Origin: Euptelea pleiosperma
Lineage: Eukaryota > Streptophyta > Magnoliopsida > Ranunculales > Eupteleaceae
Reading direction: 5' to 3'
DNA length: 64,000 nt
Assembly (NCBI GenBank): GCA_035048495.1
Contig: CM068548.1
Span: 2,914,001 to 2,978,000, forward strand
Below are positions 10,482 through 22,745 of the stretch, piece by piece (the stretch's first letter is position 1; every line of letters starts with the position of its first letter). Position numbers and translations under genes: made by a program. Under the pieces are notes generated by a model that was not told the DNA's origin, did no database searches, and saw nothing but the letters and a program-made list of their open reading frames with translations.

Positions 10482-12175
10482 TGTAAGGAATATATTCATA
10501 TTCAATTTGGTAAAGATTCCGTTTGACATAAAAATATTCTTGTAACCGTTCCTACGAGCACAAGTGTAGCGTGAAGATGTCGTGGTACGCTTACTTCGCC
10601 AACTACGTGAAGACTAAAAGACAGAGATAGTAAGAATCAGACAGTTGATGACATGAGTCATCTAAGTAACTGCCGATTTGTCAGTAACAATCGTGTACGC
10701 TCAATTAGGAAAGTAAGTGACTTAGTGGCCATAGGAGTTGATTAAAATGAATAAAATATAATGGTCAGACTTAGTCGTTGGACAGACTCGAGTCGAAGTC
10801 AATTTTATTGACTAGTGGGAAAGTCCAATCGATTGGACATGTGTTCCTAATCTATTGGACATAGCCCAATCGATTGGAGACACTGTGTAATCGATTGGAC
10901 ACTATGAGGCAGAAACATAATTGAGCCCAATCGATAGGAGACACTGTATAATTGATTGGAGACTACGGCACATAAATCTTCTGAGTCAAATCGATTGGAG
11001 ACACTGATTAATCGATTGGAGTCTTTGGGACAAAAAGTTATAAATGTCAAATCGATTGGAGACTCTAATTAATCGATTGGAGCCTTCGAGATAGAAAGTT
11101 ATAAATGTCAAATCGATTGGAGAATCCTGTCTAATTGATTGGTGCCTTCGGAACAGAAAACTTATTGATCCCAATCGATTGGACACTTGTCCCCAATCAA
11201 TTGGACATGGCCCAATCGATTGGACCAAGTGTACAATCGATTGGACTTTGAACAAAATCGATTTTATCAGATCCAAAATTTATGGCTCCATTATCCCACA
11301 TTCCATACGACTCAGGGTCTTGGTATTCTATAAATATAACCCCTCTATGTCTTCTCTAAATACACACAGAGACACAAAGTGACTCAATTTTCAAGGGAGA
11401 GAAGCAAATGCTATATTTAGTGTCCATTTCGAAGAGCAAGAAGCTTGTTTTCATACACATCTTGTGAGCTTGTTCTCTTCTCAATCAAAGCCAAGAGCTT
11501 GATCTTTACTCAGCCTAGGTTTTCTAATTCTATACTTAACCTAGTAAGCCTGAGAGTACCAGTGTGACTCAAACACTTTTTGAGCAACTTGGGGTTCAGG
11601 GTGTACTGAATCCTTCACCTTCTGCAAAGGCGGGAGTGTTGAAAATTAAGATCGGAGGAGCCGGTCGAAGGTAGGTTTGGGGTGTACCAAACTGAACAAG
11701 CGGATAGGGCTTCTTGGCTAGAAGGGTGCGCGTGGATTCGTGGCGTTGACTCAGAGGACGTGGTCTCATTGGAAGTGGTCCTTGGCTAAGGTTGGATGCT
11801 GTATTTGCAACGGTGCTACGTAGGTAAACTTTGTTTTGTTTTACTTTTCAGTTGGTGATACTTTTCGTTTGAACGTGGTCCCGTGGTTTTTTCTTTGCTA
11901 AGGTTTCCACGTAAAAAAATATCTTGTCTTGTGTGATTGTTTGTCTGTGTTCCGCATTATATACTGATTAGATCAAACGATAAAAAGATAATATACCACG
12001 GAGGTATATTTGATTTGAGTCGGTTGTAATAATCCTTTTCAAACAACCAAGACATGAGATTTTATCCCCATACCATAGACCAGTAAAACTATATAGGTAT
12101 ACCTAAATTTAAATACCTAATCAACCCCCCCTTTTAGGTATATTGAGTTAAAGAGAATGGACCGGTAGAATTTCA
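10482..12175 (+). repeat. 5' LTR of C1
   Basis: 1694 bp from TGTAAGGAAT to GAATTTCA. The 5' part holds an array of CAATCGATTG palindromes, followed by TATTCTATAAATATAACC near 11325, a good TATA box, and then a leader-like stretch. Confidence 0.93.
10826..11243 (+). promoter_or_regulatory. Array of CAATCGATTG palindromes
   Basis: About sixteen exact or one-base-off copies of the 10-base palindrome CAATCGATTG, mostly followed by GA, spaced about 20-40 bases apart and ending about 80 bases before a TATA box. The same array is in the 3' LTR (19490-19888) and in both arms of the inverted structure at 61720-62656. It reads like a cluster of binding sites for a dimeric factor. Confidence 0.7.
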
Positions 12176-12177
12176 AT

Positions 12178-12189
12178 TGGTATCAGAGC
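12178..12189 (+). other. Primer-binding site of C1 (tRNA-iMet)
   Basis: TGGTATCAGAGC lies two bases after the 5' LTR. It is the standard plant copia primer site, complementary to the 3' end of initiator-Met tRNA. Confidence 0.93.
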
Positions 12190-12265
12190 GGATATTTCTA
12201 ATTAAGGTTTAATCACCTGAATTTAGATTCCTGATAAACCAATCCATTTTCATTAATTTGTCAGA

Positions 12266-12790
12266 ATGCAAAGAGAAGGTGAAAATACATCCAGAACTCC
12301 ATTGTCCGAAGACTATTTGAATATAGCTTATGAAAAACTATATTTAGACAGTCTGAGATTGACTAAAGAAAATAAAGATCTATTTTTACAAATGGAGAAA
12401 TTGGATTGTAAAAATGTGTCATTAGAACTAGCAAATATTGAACTCACTGATGAAAGGAGACAGTGGAAAAAAGAAAAGAAATTGCTTCTAATGAAAAATA
12501 ATGTTTTGGAAAAAGAATTTCAAATGTCTTTTAATAATCAATTGACAAACAAGAATAATATTGCTAAATTCAAGAATTTTGATTCTCATCTTTGTTCTCA
12601 TAAGAATAATGTGAAACCCACATATCCTACAACAAAATGTATGACAACAAAGTTCAAACAAACTGAATTGGTAAGTCATCATAGTTCTAGGCTAAGTGGG
12701 TTATACATGAAATCTAATGAACTAAAGAGAGAAATTTCTAAAATTTTTGAATTTCTAAAATTGTTGCTAAGAATCAATGGTCCAAAATGA
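12266..12790 (+). pseudogene. gag: C1 gag remnant
   Basis: A 174-residue frame starting 76 bases after the primer site. It is rich in Lys, Glu, Leu and Asn with a likely coiled coil (NIAYEKLYLDSLRLTKENKD onward). SIRE-like Gag proteins carry this kind of Lys/Glu-rich region after the zinc knuckle. The N-terminal capsid part and the CCHC knuckle are missing, so the front of gag seems deleted and only the tail remains. It overlaps the next frame by 14 bases in another phase, indicating a frameshift. Confidence 0.6.
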
Positions 12791-13834
12791 CAAAAGAATG
12801 AACAATTCATTTATTCCCAAACAAATGACAAAACCTTTAAAATTTAAGACCATTTGTGTAAGAAAAGATGATAAAAAATATCTTATAATTCATTCTACTT
12901 TCAAAGCTTTGGAAAATAATAAATGGTATCTGGACAGTGGTTGTTCTAGACACATGACTGGAGACAAGTCAATGTTTTGTCATATTGAAGATCATAAGGA
13001 TGGTAGTGTTACTTTTGGGGATGGAAGTATGGCCAAAATCATTGGTCGGGGAAGTATTCAAGCTCCAGGTATTCCCAAGCTTGATAATGTTCTCTGTGTT
13101 GAGGGACTTAAAGCCAATCTTCTTAGCATAAGTCAAATTTGTGATAATAATCATACAGTTAAATTCACAAGCCAAGGATGTGATGTTATTGATGAATCTG
13201 GCAAATGTGTTATGAGTGGTTTAAGAACCTCTGAAAACTGTTATATCATTGGTAGAAATCCCAAGATCATCTGTAGTTCTGCCAAATTAAATGATTTTGA
13301 CTTATGGCACCAAAGACTAGGTCACATGAACCAAAAGGACCTAGTTAAAATCACTAATAAAGAATTAGTAAGAGGTGTGCCCAAATTGAAAAAACCTACA
13401 GGCACTATTTCTGTAGCTTGCCAAATCGGTAAACAAATTAAAAGCGCACACAAAAAGGAAAATTATTGTGCTACCTCCAAAGTTCTTGATCTGATTCACA
13501 TGGATCTTATGGGTCCAATGAGGATTGAAAGTTTGGGAGGTGAAAGATACATTCTAGTCATGGTAGATGATTACTCTAGATTGACTTAGATTGCCTTTCT
13601 AAGAGAGATATCAAATGCTTTTGAAGAATATAAAAAGATATGCCAAAAAATTCAGAATGAAAAAGGCTACAGTATAGTCAGGATTCGTACTGATCATGGA
13701 AGAGAATTTGAAGATTATTGTCTCACTGAGTACTGTGATGCCATTGGCATTAAGCATGAATTTTCTGCACCCATTACATCACAACAAAATAGAGTGGTGG
13801 AAAGAACGAATAGAGTGATTTAGGAAATGTTACT
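12777..13834 (+). pseudogene. pol: C1 protease and integrase, broken
   Basis: The copia aspartic protease is recognised by KWYLDSGCSRHMTG. The pre-integrase zinc region follows (DLWHQRLGHMNQKDL, then ACQIGKQ, where one of the usual two Cys is missing). The integrase core shows HMDLMGPM, RTDHGREFED and VVERTNRV for D, D and E. The frame has TAG at 13587-13589 where Trp is expected (SRLTW) and another TAG just after NRVI. Right after that the rest of integrase is gone and the sequence jumps to RT, so an internal deletion is present. The protein would not be functional. Confidence 0.9.
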
Positions 13835-15329
13835 GATGAAAATTGGATTAGTGCTATGCAGGAGGAACTAAGTCAATTTACTAGAAATGATGTTTGGTAT
13901 TTAGTGCCTAGACCTAAAGATACAAATGTTATAGGCACAAAATGGATTTTCAAAAATAAATCAGATGAAAATGGAACAGTTGTTAGAAACAAAGCTAGAC
14001 TTGTAGCTCAAGGCTATACTCAAATTGAAGGCATTGATTTTAATGAAACTTTTGCTCCTGTTGCTAGATTAGAATCCATTCGTATACTGTTTGTTATTGC
14101 TTGTCATCTTAAATTTAAACTTTTTCAGATGGATGTCAAGAGTGCCTTCTTGAATGGTGTTCTTCAAGAAGAAGTTTATGTGGAACAACCTAAAGGGTTT
14201 GAGGATCCAAAATTTCCTGATCAAGTTTATTGTCTCAAAAATACATTGTATGGTTTAAAACAAGTCCCCAAGGCTTGGTATGAGAGATTGACCACTTTTC
14301 TGCTTCATCAAGGTTTCATAAACGGAGAAGTGGACAAGACCTTATTTGTTAAAACCATTCAGGGAATTTATGTGATTGCTCAAATCTATGTTGATGATAT
14401 AGTTTTTGGGTTCACATCTGTTGATCATGCTCACATGTTTTTAGAACAAATGAAAAAAGAATTTGAAATGAGCATGGTTGGTGAGCTGAGTTATTTTCTG
14501 GGTCTTCAAGTAAAACAGTTAGATGATGGAATTTTTATTTCTCAATCCAAATATAGCAAAGACTTAGTTAAGAAATTTGGTATGGAATCAGCTAAACATC
14601 ATCGTACTCCCATGAGTACTACTACAAAGCTGAGCAAATACACTAAAGGAAAGGATGTTGACCAGACCTTATACAGAAGCATGATAAGAAGTTTACTCTA
14701 TCTCACTACTAGCCATCCTGATATTTCCTTTAGTGTGGGTGCATGTGCTAGATTTCAAGTTAATCCCAAAGAATCTCATATTCTTACAGTCAAATGTATC
14801 ATCAGGTATGTTAGTGGAACTATGGGATATGGTTTCTGGTATTCTTTTAATACTACTGCAGAACTTGCAAGATATTCTGATGCTGACTGGGCTAGAAATG
14901 TTGATGATAGAAAAAGCACCAATAGTGGGTGTTTTATGTTGGGAATAGCATAGTTAGTTGGTAAAGCAAGAAATAGAACTGTATTGCTTTATCTACTACT
15001 GAAGCCGAGTATATTGTAGCTGGGAGCTGTTGTACTCAACTGCTATGGATGAAGCAGATGTTGACTTACTGTGGGATCAATCAAGGATCGATGACTATAT
15101 ATTGTGATAATACTAGTGCGATAAATATATCCAAAAATCCTGTTCAACACTCTAGAACTAAACATACTGACATTCGTCATCATTTTATAAGAGATCTTGT
15201 TGAAGAAAAATTATCACTTTGGAGCACATTGCAACTGAAAATCAATTAGCGGATATTTTTACAAAACCTCTTAATGTCGTTAGATTCGAATTTCTTCATA
15301 AATCTATTGGTATTAGCTTGATTGATTGA
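13835..15329 (+). pseudogene. pol: C1 reverse transcriptase and RNase H
   Basis: The RT frame is open from about 13835 to 14953 and holds [53 protein letters not shown] and the catalytic IYVDDIVFG. Copia RNase H follows with RYSDADWA and, after a frameshift near 14950, TTEAEYIVAG and YCDNTSAINISKNPVQHSR. A further frameshift near 15235 precedes the usual end, ADIFTKPL, and the stop at 15327-15329. This is the best preserved part of C1, but at least two frameshifts make it a pseudogene. The junction at about 13830 joins integrase remains directly to the RT start. Confidence 0.92.
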
Positions 15330-16714
15330 TTTTGGAGCTTGTATTTTTTTTGCTTTCGTAATAATCTATTTGATTATAACTGATTTTGAATAATCTAATT
15401 ACAGACTTGTTTTTGAGTTCATCAAAATCATATCATGGTGAGATATATATATTTTCTGTGTTTGTAATGATTATTCGTTTATACCTTGTCTATGTCAGTG
15501 GTTAAAATTATCTCTTGCAATCATGGATTTCACACACTACACACTGATTGATTTTTCTTCATGGATAGATATGATTTCAGTATTATTTCAAGATCTTATT
15601 CTAGGAATGAGAAATAAACCTCTACTAGATATGACTTCAAATTAGTAGTGTTCTTGCCTTCAGTTGATTTCAAAACTGCACTATAGTCGACTGTTGGCTT
15701 CCCAATGAGTGTTATTATATTAAAGAAACAGCTACCTCCATTCAAGTTAGAGTGTATGCCGTCTGTATGACCCTGTTTGAAATTAAAATTTGATTCTCAT
15801 TTGCTGCAGAAAAGGGCTGCCTACATGGAGAGTGAAAGCTACTTATATTCAAAGAGAATAACAAGGGTGTAAAAAATAGCCAATTTGCTAGAAAAATTCT
15901 TATCCATCAGCAAATACCCATATACATGAGCGTATGTGAGAACCCTTAATAGCTCTAATGAGGATTTCATGTCTGTATATAGGATACCTCCAAAATTTCT
16001 AGAGTTTGATATCTGGAATATTACTGACATTAATTATCCTATCTTGTGTCGATTCTGATTTCAGCATTATACATTATACTGGTTTTCAAGAGCAATGATT
16101 TTATTACTTTCTTTGACTAAGTATTATTTATTAAACTGACGAATAAGAATCTCTATATACGTATCTTGATCTAATTGAAATTTTAACTTTCACAAGTTTT
16201 GTATTTCATGGTAATCTTTGTCAGTATTAATTAAACATTTTTCAATAAAATTTTGTTTTGTTTGCTTCTTAAAAACTTTATCCCAACCAATTCATATTCC
16301 AGTCACAAGTCTCCAAAGCTCAGTTTATGCTTCAAGATCTACCATAATTTGTTTGACTACTATGAATTGATTGGTTATAGATGTATATATTGCACTTGTT
16401 TATCATGATAATCTTCACCGCATGCTTATTATTTACTTATATTTCTATACCTTTGTCAATTTGTGACAAAAAGAGGGAGAAAAAATCATAGCGTTAAAAA
16501 TAAGTGGATGCATGAGATAGGGGGAGAAAAATGTTTGATTATTTTTCCAATTTCTCTACTTGTGATATGCATAATTATACTCACTGCATTTTATATGAAT
16601 TATTAATTGCCGATGATATTATAGGTATATATTGTTGGTAGAATGTGCAGGGAACAGATCAAAAGCCATTACAAGAGAGTATAAGATAGTGAGTGAATCA
16701 TGTAAGAGGGTGGG
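15330..16714 (+). other. C1 untranslated 3' region
   Basis: About 1.4 kb (plus 19081-19134 after the nested LTR) with no convincing gene. SIRE-like elements can carry an extra frame here; only short A/T-rich frames are seen. An inverted, diverged copy of about 15600-16050 is at 21380-21890. Confidence 0.7.
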
Positions 16715-19075
16715 TGATATTCGCTCAAAAGTGCTTATTTTAAGCAATTATCCTTTTAGCGTTATTGCATTCTCCTACGTTAAAATACTCTATTTATCTA
16801 CTTTTCTACGTAAGAGTCTCTTTTGTTGCGTAGAACACACTTTTCTGGACGAAATGGTATATTTGCATGCATTAAACACATTTTCGGAAGTCTAGGCATG
16901 AAGTCATTCTGATAGAGTCTCATTATGCGCTTTTTCTGTCGCAGGAAACCCCGATGGGACAATTCTCGAGACTTGCGAGCCCACATCGATCAGGAAAGCC
17001 CATTATCAAAGCTTAAAGAGCCCACATGCTATGACTAGAAGATATGGGCCAAATATGGGCTGAATAAGATGACAAAAAAAGCCAGCCCAAAGAACGAAGA
17101 GAGTAGGAGAACCAATGACCAAGAGACGGACCAAAGCGTTTAAAGCCACATGAGTCAGCAAGGAATGATAGTCTACTCTACTGGAGAAGCGTGAGGATGG
17201 TCACAGTGAAGACCAGGGTTCCAGACCCTCTGCCAATACTTTTCTCCATTTTTTTGATACTTTCTCTCTCATCTCTTCTTATTCTCTCTCTCTCTTCATC
17301 TCTCGATCCTCGAATCTACTGACCTAACCCCAGAACTCCTACCCTTCGGCTCTATCTCATCTCCCTTAGCTTTCTGACCGTTGGATCTTCCATCGGACCA
17401 TTGGATCTTCAATCGGACCGTTGGATCTCTCTAGATCCGTCGATCTACCAATCTGGGTCCCAATCAAGTCACCATCCATCCGATCGCCATCAGACCGTCT
17501 GTCACATCATCTTGTGAGACAATGGACATCATAAATCCATGTGGGCCAGTAGCCGGGCCCATCATCATCGACCCACTGTCCGACCAGTTAGTGGACCCCG
17601 TGAATTTCCAAAGAATTTTAATTAAATTTCAAAAAAATGGGGGGTCCACTAATTGGGGAGATTCCCCATAGAAAAGTAGATTTTTACTTAAAAAAAAAAA
17701 TATATATATTTTTTTATTTCAAAAATACCCTATTTCCATTAAAGGAAATAGGGAGCTTTATAAGAGGAGGGAGAAGGGTTCGTTTGAACCCTAATCTCCC
17801 TCCAATCTCTTCCATTCTCTCCCCCAAGACCTCTTGTCCCTTTTCCCCTTCTCTTTAGGCCGTTTTCCCCCACTTCTCCTCGACCTTCTTCATCGTCTTC
17901 AACAAGTTGTTACCGGAGTTGCAGGCTGCAACTCCGGCCGATCAAGAGCCACCCACCTGCAACTCCAGACGGTGGCAGACCTCCACCACGTTGGGATCAA
18001 ACCCAACCCCCTTCTCCACGTTTCCTTGAAAGAGAAGTTCTCTCTTCTTGCCGAAACGCACCAGTCCGCCTCCGCCCTCATCAAGAATGTGCAAACTGCA
18101 CGTCTCCAACCGGTGGAGAACCACTTAACACCCCCCTCTCTCTTCCACTTTTTCACCTCTCCTCCACGCAGCACGACCTTGCTGTTGCTCTAGCAACCAC
18201 CGCCCAGTCCACTTCGGTCCATAGTTGCTGGTTCGGCCAGCAACTCTTCCTATCCTTACCGCCCCACTTGCAGCCACCGGACTGGATCGTCCTCACCGGC
18301 GATCTCCACCATTTGCAGCCATTACCACCTGCTGCACAGATCGTCTCCCTATTTGGGTTGGCTGTTCAACAACCCATCTCCATCAACGCCACTCCATCTC
18401 CATCTCGAACCAACAACGAGCCACCACCTCCATTGGTTCTAGATCCATCCACAACTTGCTGCCTCATCATCACAGTTGATCCATCCTCTCCACATCGCCA
18501 TGCACCAAGCTTGACCGTTGGATCCCACTTCTCTTTGAAGGGTACATGACCCTCATGGTAAGTTCTTGAATCTCCATTCTAGGATTTTAGTTTTTTTTTT
18601 TTTCCAATTCCCATCTCATCAATTTTATTTTTTTTTAGTCTCAATTTTTCTTCTTTTTTATTATCAGTGTTAGTTTGATATTTTGTTTAAAACATTGTAA
18701 TGGTTGCTTAGATTCTATAAAGTTTATTTGATTCACAGTAATGGATTTTCTTTAGTGCTCTTCATTCTATTTCTTGCATTAGATTATTTCATAAATTTTA
18801 GAATATTAATAGTTTTTAAAGAAATAAAATAAAATCAATCATGTTTTAAAATCACTTTTAATCACCATTCTCATCTCTTCACCAATTTCCAGCAAAAAAA
18901 AATTTGTCATTTTATGTGCTTGATTGCGTTAACTAAACCCGAGTGCGGATCGACATCCGACACTTCCCACTGTGCAAAGAATTGTTTAAATCTTGCAGGA
19001 TAATCAGATTAAAATTATAAATATTATTGAGATTAGGGTTTCTGTAACCAACGACACGGAAATACCCTACTTTCA
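16715..19075 (+). repeat. Solo LTR S2 nested in C1
   Basis: 2361 bp, TGATATTCGC to CTACTTTCA, flanked by the target duplication GTGGG (16710-16714 and 19076-19080). It is a gypsy-family LTR like that of G1, with the 25-base palindrome at 17913-17937 and the conserved 3' stem-loop at 18943-18963. No internal sequence remains. Confidence 0.92.
17913..17937. repeat. 25-base palindrome in S2
   Basis: Perfect 12-base arms CCGGAGTTGCAG and CTGCAACTCCGG around a single G. Confidence 0.85.
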
Positions 19076-19134
19076 GTGGGATTGTATTTTTTTTACCTTC
19101 TTTATGATTAAATGTTTTTTGTCACGGAATTGCC

Positions 19135-19146
19135 AAAGGGGGAGAT
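19135..19146 (+). promoter_or_regulatory. Polypurine tract of C1
   Basis: AAAGGGGGAGAT directly before the 3' LTR start TGTAAGG. It is typical for plant copia elements. Confidence 0.9.
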
Positions 19147-20818
19147 TGTAAGGAATATTTTCACATTCAATTTGGCAAAGATTTTGTTTGACATAAAAAC
19201 ATTCCTGTAACCGTTCCTACGAGCACAAGTATAGCATGAAGATGTCGTGGTACGCTTACTTTGCCAACTAAATGAAGACTAAAAGACAGAGACAGCAAGA
19301 ATCAGACGGTTGACGACAGGAGTCATTTGAGTAACTGTCGATTTGTCAGTAACAATCGTGTACGCTCGATTAAGAAGGTAAGTGACTTAGTGGCCATAGG
19401 AGTTGATTAAAATGAATAAAATATAATGGTCAGACTTAGTCATTGTACAGACCCGAGTCAAAGTCAATTTATTGACTAGTAGGAAAGTCCAATCGATTGG
19501 ACATGTGTTCCCAATCTATTGGACATAGCCCAATCGATTGGAGACACTGTGTAATCAATTGGACTCTACGATGCAGAAACATAATTGAGCCCAATCGATT
19601 GGAGACACTGTGTAATCGAATGGAGACTACGAGACATAAATCTTTCTGAGTCAAATCGATTGGAGACTCTGATTAATCGATTGGAGTCTTCGGGACAGAA
19701 AATTATAAATGTCAAATCGATTGGAGCCTTCGAGACAGAAAGTTATAAATGTCAAATCGATTGGAGAACCCTGTGCAATCGATTGGTGCTTTCTGAACAG
19801 AAAACTTATTGATCCCAATCGATTGGACTCTTGTGCCCAATCGATTGGACATGGCCCAATCGATTGGACCAAGTGTACAATCGATTGGACTTTGAACAGA
19901 ATCGGTTTTATCAGATCTAAAATTCATGGTTCCATTATCCCACATTTCACACGACTCAGGGTCTTGGTATTCTATAAATATAACCCCTCTATGCCTTCTA
20001 TAAACACACAGAGACACAGAGTGACTCAATCATCAAGAGAGAGAAGCAAAGGCTATATTTAGTAGAGTGTCCATTTTGAAGAGCAAGAAGCTTATTTTCA
20101 TTCACATCTTGTGAGCTTGTTCTCTTCTCGATCAAAGCCAAGAGCTTGATCTTTACTCAGCCTAGGTTTCCCAATTTTATACTTAACCTAGTAAGCCTGA
20201 GAGTACCAGTGTGACTCAAATACTTTTTGAGCAACTTGGGGTTCAGGGTGACTGAATCCTTCACCTTCTGCAAAGGCGGGAGTGTTGAAAATTAAGATCG
20301 GAGGAGCCGGTCGAAGGTAGGTTTGGGGTGTACCAAACTGAACAAGCGGATAAGGCTTCTTGGATGGAAGGGCGCACGTGGATTCGTGGCACTGACTCAG
20401 AGGATGTGGACGTATCGGAAGTGGGCCTTGGCTAAGGTTGGATGCTGTATTTACAACGGTGCTGGTAGGTAACCTTTGTTTCGTTTAACTTTTCAGTTAG
20501 TGATACTTTCTGTCTGGATGTGGTCCCATGGTTTTTCCTTGGCTAAGGTTTCCACGTAAGAATATCTTGTCTTGTGTGATTGTATGTCTGTGTTCCGCAT
20601 TATATACTGATTAGATCAAACGACAAAAAGATAATATACCACGGAGGTATATTTGATTTGAGTCGGTTGTAATAATCATTTTCAAACAACCAAGGCATTA
20701 GATTTTATCCCCATACCATAGACCAGTGAAGCTGTATAGGTATACCTAAATTTAAATACCTAATCAACCCCCCCTTCTAGGTATATTGAGTTAAAGAGAA
20801 CGGACCGGTGGAATTTCA
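19147..20818 (+). repeat. 3' LTR of C1
   Basis: 1672 bp, TGTAAGGAAT to GAATTTCA, matching the 5' LTR with many transitions and small indels, including the palindrome array and the TATA region near 19973. The target copy TGCGC follows at 20819-20823. Confidence 0.93.
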
Positions 20819-20823
20819 TGCGC

Positions 20824-21230
20824 CAGTAGTGGGCCTTGGCTAAGGTTGGAAGTTGCATTTGCAACGGTGATGCGTAGGTAACTTCTATAACTCTGAACTT
20901 TCTAGTTAGTGATACTTCAATTTGGACGTGGTCCCGTGGTTTTTTTCTGGCTAAGGTTTCCATATAAAAAGATCGCATGTGTTATGAGTTGTTCGATTTC
21001 CACACTATAATTTGATTGACTCAAACGACACAGAGATAATATGTCATGGAGATATATTTGATCCTAGTCGGTTGAGATAATTCTTTCATTATCAATCAAC
21101 TGTTTTATTTTGGTATGTGATTTTATTTATCCCTACCAGACCAATAAAGTTGTTTAGGTTAAAGAAATTTTTAATACCTAATCAACCCCCCCTTCTAGGT
21201 ATTCTGGGTAAAAGAGAATGAACTATAGTA
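20824..21230 (+). repeat. Older copia-family LTR, right piece
   Basis: It resumes the LTR cut at 10481: GGGCCTTGGCTAAGGTTGGA, then the AATCAACCCCCCCTTCTAGG end region diverged from C1. The exact LTR end is blurred near 21225. Confidence 0.7.
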
Positions 21231-22171
21231 GGCATTAACAAATATAAAACCTAGAATTTTAGACCTAACTACTCAATTTAATCTATAACAGTTCAAATGT
21301 AGTCTGTCTAGGCCATTCATCAGAGCCAGTTAGTTAAACTAGTTTACTTTAGTTAAAATTTCAATTTCACTCACTTGGGTGTACTGTGATTTGACTTTCC
21401 ACTTCCTAGGGTACATGATAGATATTAATAAAATTCTAAGTACTTATTTAGAATTCAGAGGTATCCTGTATCTAATTATGAAATACTCATTAGAGCTATT
21501 GGTTTATAACCATTTTCTTTTTTATTCTTACAAGTGTATTTGCCAAGTTAATGAACATTATTTTTCTAGCAAATATGACTATTTGTAATTACTTGCTTTA
21601 TCAAATTTTTATTTTTCTAGTTCTCATCTCTTAATAAGTAGTTATGTCTTTCACTTGTTTTAAATGGTAGCTTTCACTCTCCTACGATAGGTAGCCCTTT
21701 TGTATAATAATACGAGATAGACATCATAATGTAACGGGGCCATACAGATGGCTTTTACTCATCGTTCGGAGGTAGCTCTTTCTATGGAGAACTATCATAC
21801 AGGGAGGCTAACAGTCGATTATATTGCAATTTTGAAATCAACTGAGAGTAGGAACACTACTAATTTGAATTCATAAAAATATAAATTTATTCATAATCTC
21901 CTAAAGTACTAGATTTGCTATTTCTATCAAATCCAGTCCCAACCAGTGTTTAGTCAGTCTGCATGTGAATTAACAAGTTAAAACTAATGAACATCTACTA
22001 ACTGGGAATTAGTAAAATAAACTTATAATATTTTAAATATGCTAAAGTTTTATACAATTATTTAGTCTCAATTTACCTTATGTCAAGTCCTAGTTCTAGA
22101 ATTTTCTAGAATCAATGCTCATCATATTAAAAACAATTATGCCATGCACAACTATAAAGCGAAATCCTAAC
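21231..22171 (-). repeat. Reversed copia internal fragment
   Basis: About 21380-21890 read on the minus strand matches the 3' untranslated region of C1 (about 15600-16050): for example TAGCTTTCACTCTCC and TTTTGAAATCAACTGA match the reverse complement of C1. It follows a forward LTR piece, so the order is not that of a single intact element. The rest, about 21890-22171, holds no recognised feature. Confidence 0.6.
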
Positions 22172-22174
22172 AAG

Positions 22175-22187
22175 CACTACAGGAAAA
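22175..22187 (+). repeat. CACTA terminal inverted repeat, left copy
   Basis: CACTACAGGAAAA is the usual start of plant CACTA elements. The 3-bp target copy would be AAG (22172-22174). The partner was not found. Confidence 0.85.
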
Positions 22188-22745
22188 TAGGGTATTAGCA
22201 GCGGTCAAGACCGCCGGTAAAAGTCAGAAAAACTGCCGCTAAAACTTTCAGTGACGGCCACGTTGGCGGTCGGAGACCGTCGCTGATACCCTGGTCGTTG
22301 AAACTTATAGCAGCGGCCATGTGAAAATCGACCGCCGCTAAAAAGTATCACACCAGCGACAGTACAGTTGTGGTGGAAACCAATATTAGAGGCGGGATTA
22401 GATTAGCGGCGGCCAGTGACCGCCGCTAAAAGAAGTATTAGCGGTTGTCAGCATATGGCCATCGCTGAAAGTATGTATTAGCGGTAGTTATTGATCGCCG
22501 CTAAAAGTATGCATTAGCGGCAGTCAGACTATCACCGTCGTTGAAACGGAGTATTAGTGGCAAGTCTGGCCGCCACTAATACATACTTTTAGCGGCGGTC
22601 AAACTTTGGCCACCGCTAATACATACTTTCAGCGGCGGCCATATTCTGACTGTTGCCAATACTTCTTTTAGCGGCGGTCACTAGGCACCGCTAATACTGA
22701 TTTGTTCATGTTTTAGCAGCGGCTAGTGACTGCCACTAATTTTTT
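22188..22745. repeat. CACTA subterminal repeats
   Basis: More than twenty copies of a 10-13 base motif close to TTAGCGGCGGTC, in both orientations (reverse form GACCGCCGCTAA), often paired as small inverted repeats. In En/Spm elements such motifs bind the second transposon protein. Confidence 0.88.

Larger units (their letters stand above)
10482..20818 (+). mobile_element. Ty1/copia element C1 with both LTRs
   Basis: A structurally complete but decayed copia element: 5' LTR 10482-12175, primer site 12178-12189, gag remnant, protease/integrase, RT/RNase H, a long untranslated 3' stretch, polypurine tract and 3' LTR 19147-20818, flanked by the target duplication TGCGC. Without the nested solo LTR (16715-19075 plus one target copy) it is about 8.0 kb. 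Integrase before RT is the copia order. Protease and RT resemble the SIRE/Maximus lineage, though I cannot place it firmly. The two LTRs differ at roughly 8% of positions in their first 250 bases by eye, so it is not recent. Confidence 0.93.

Noticed and set aside
10826..11243. CRISPR-like array of CAATCGATTG motifs
   Set aside because: The repeats are 10-base palindromes with uneven spacing in a plant LTR; no cas genes and no CRISPR repeat structure.
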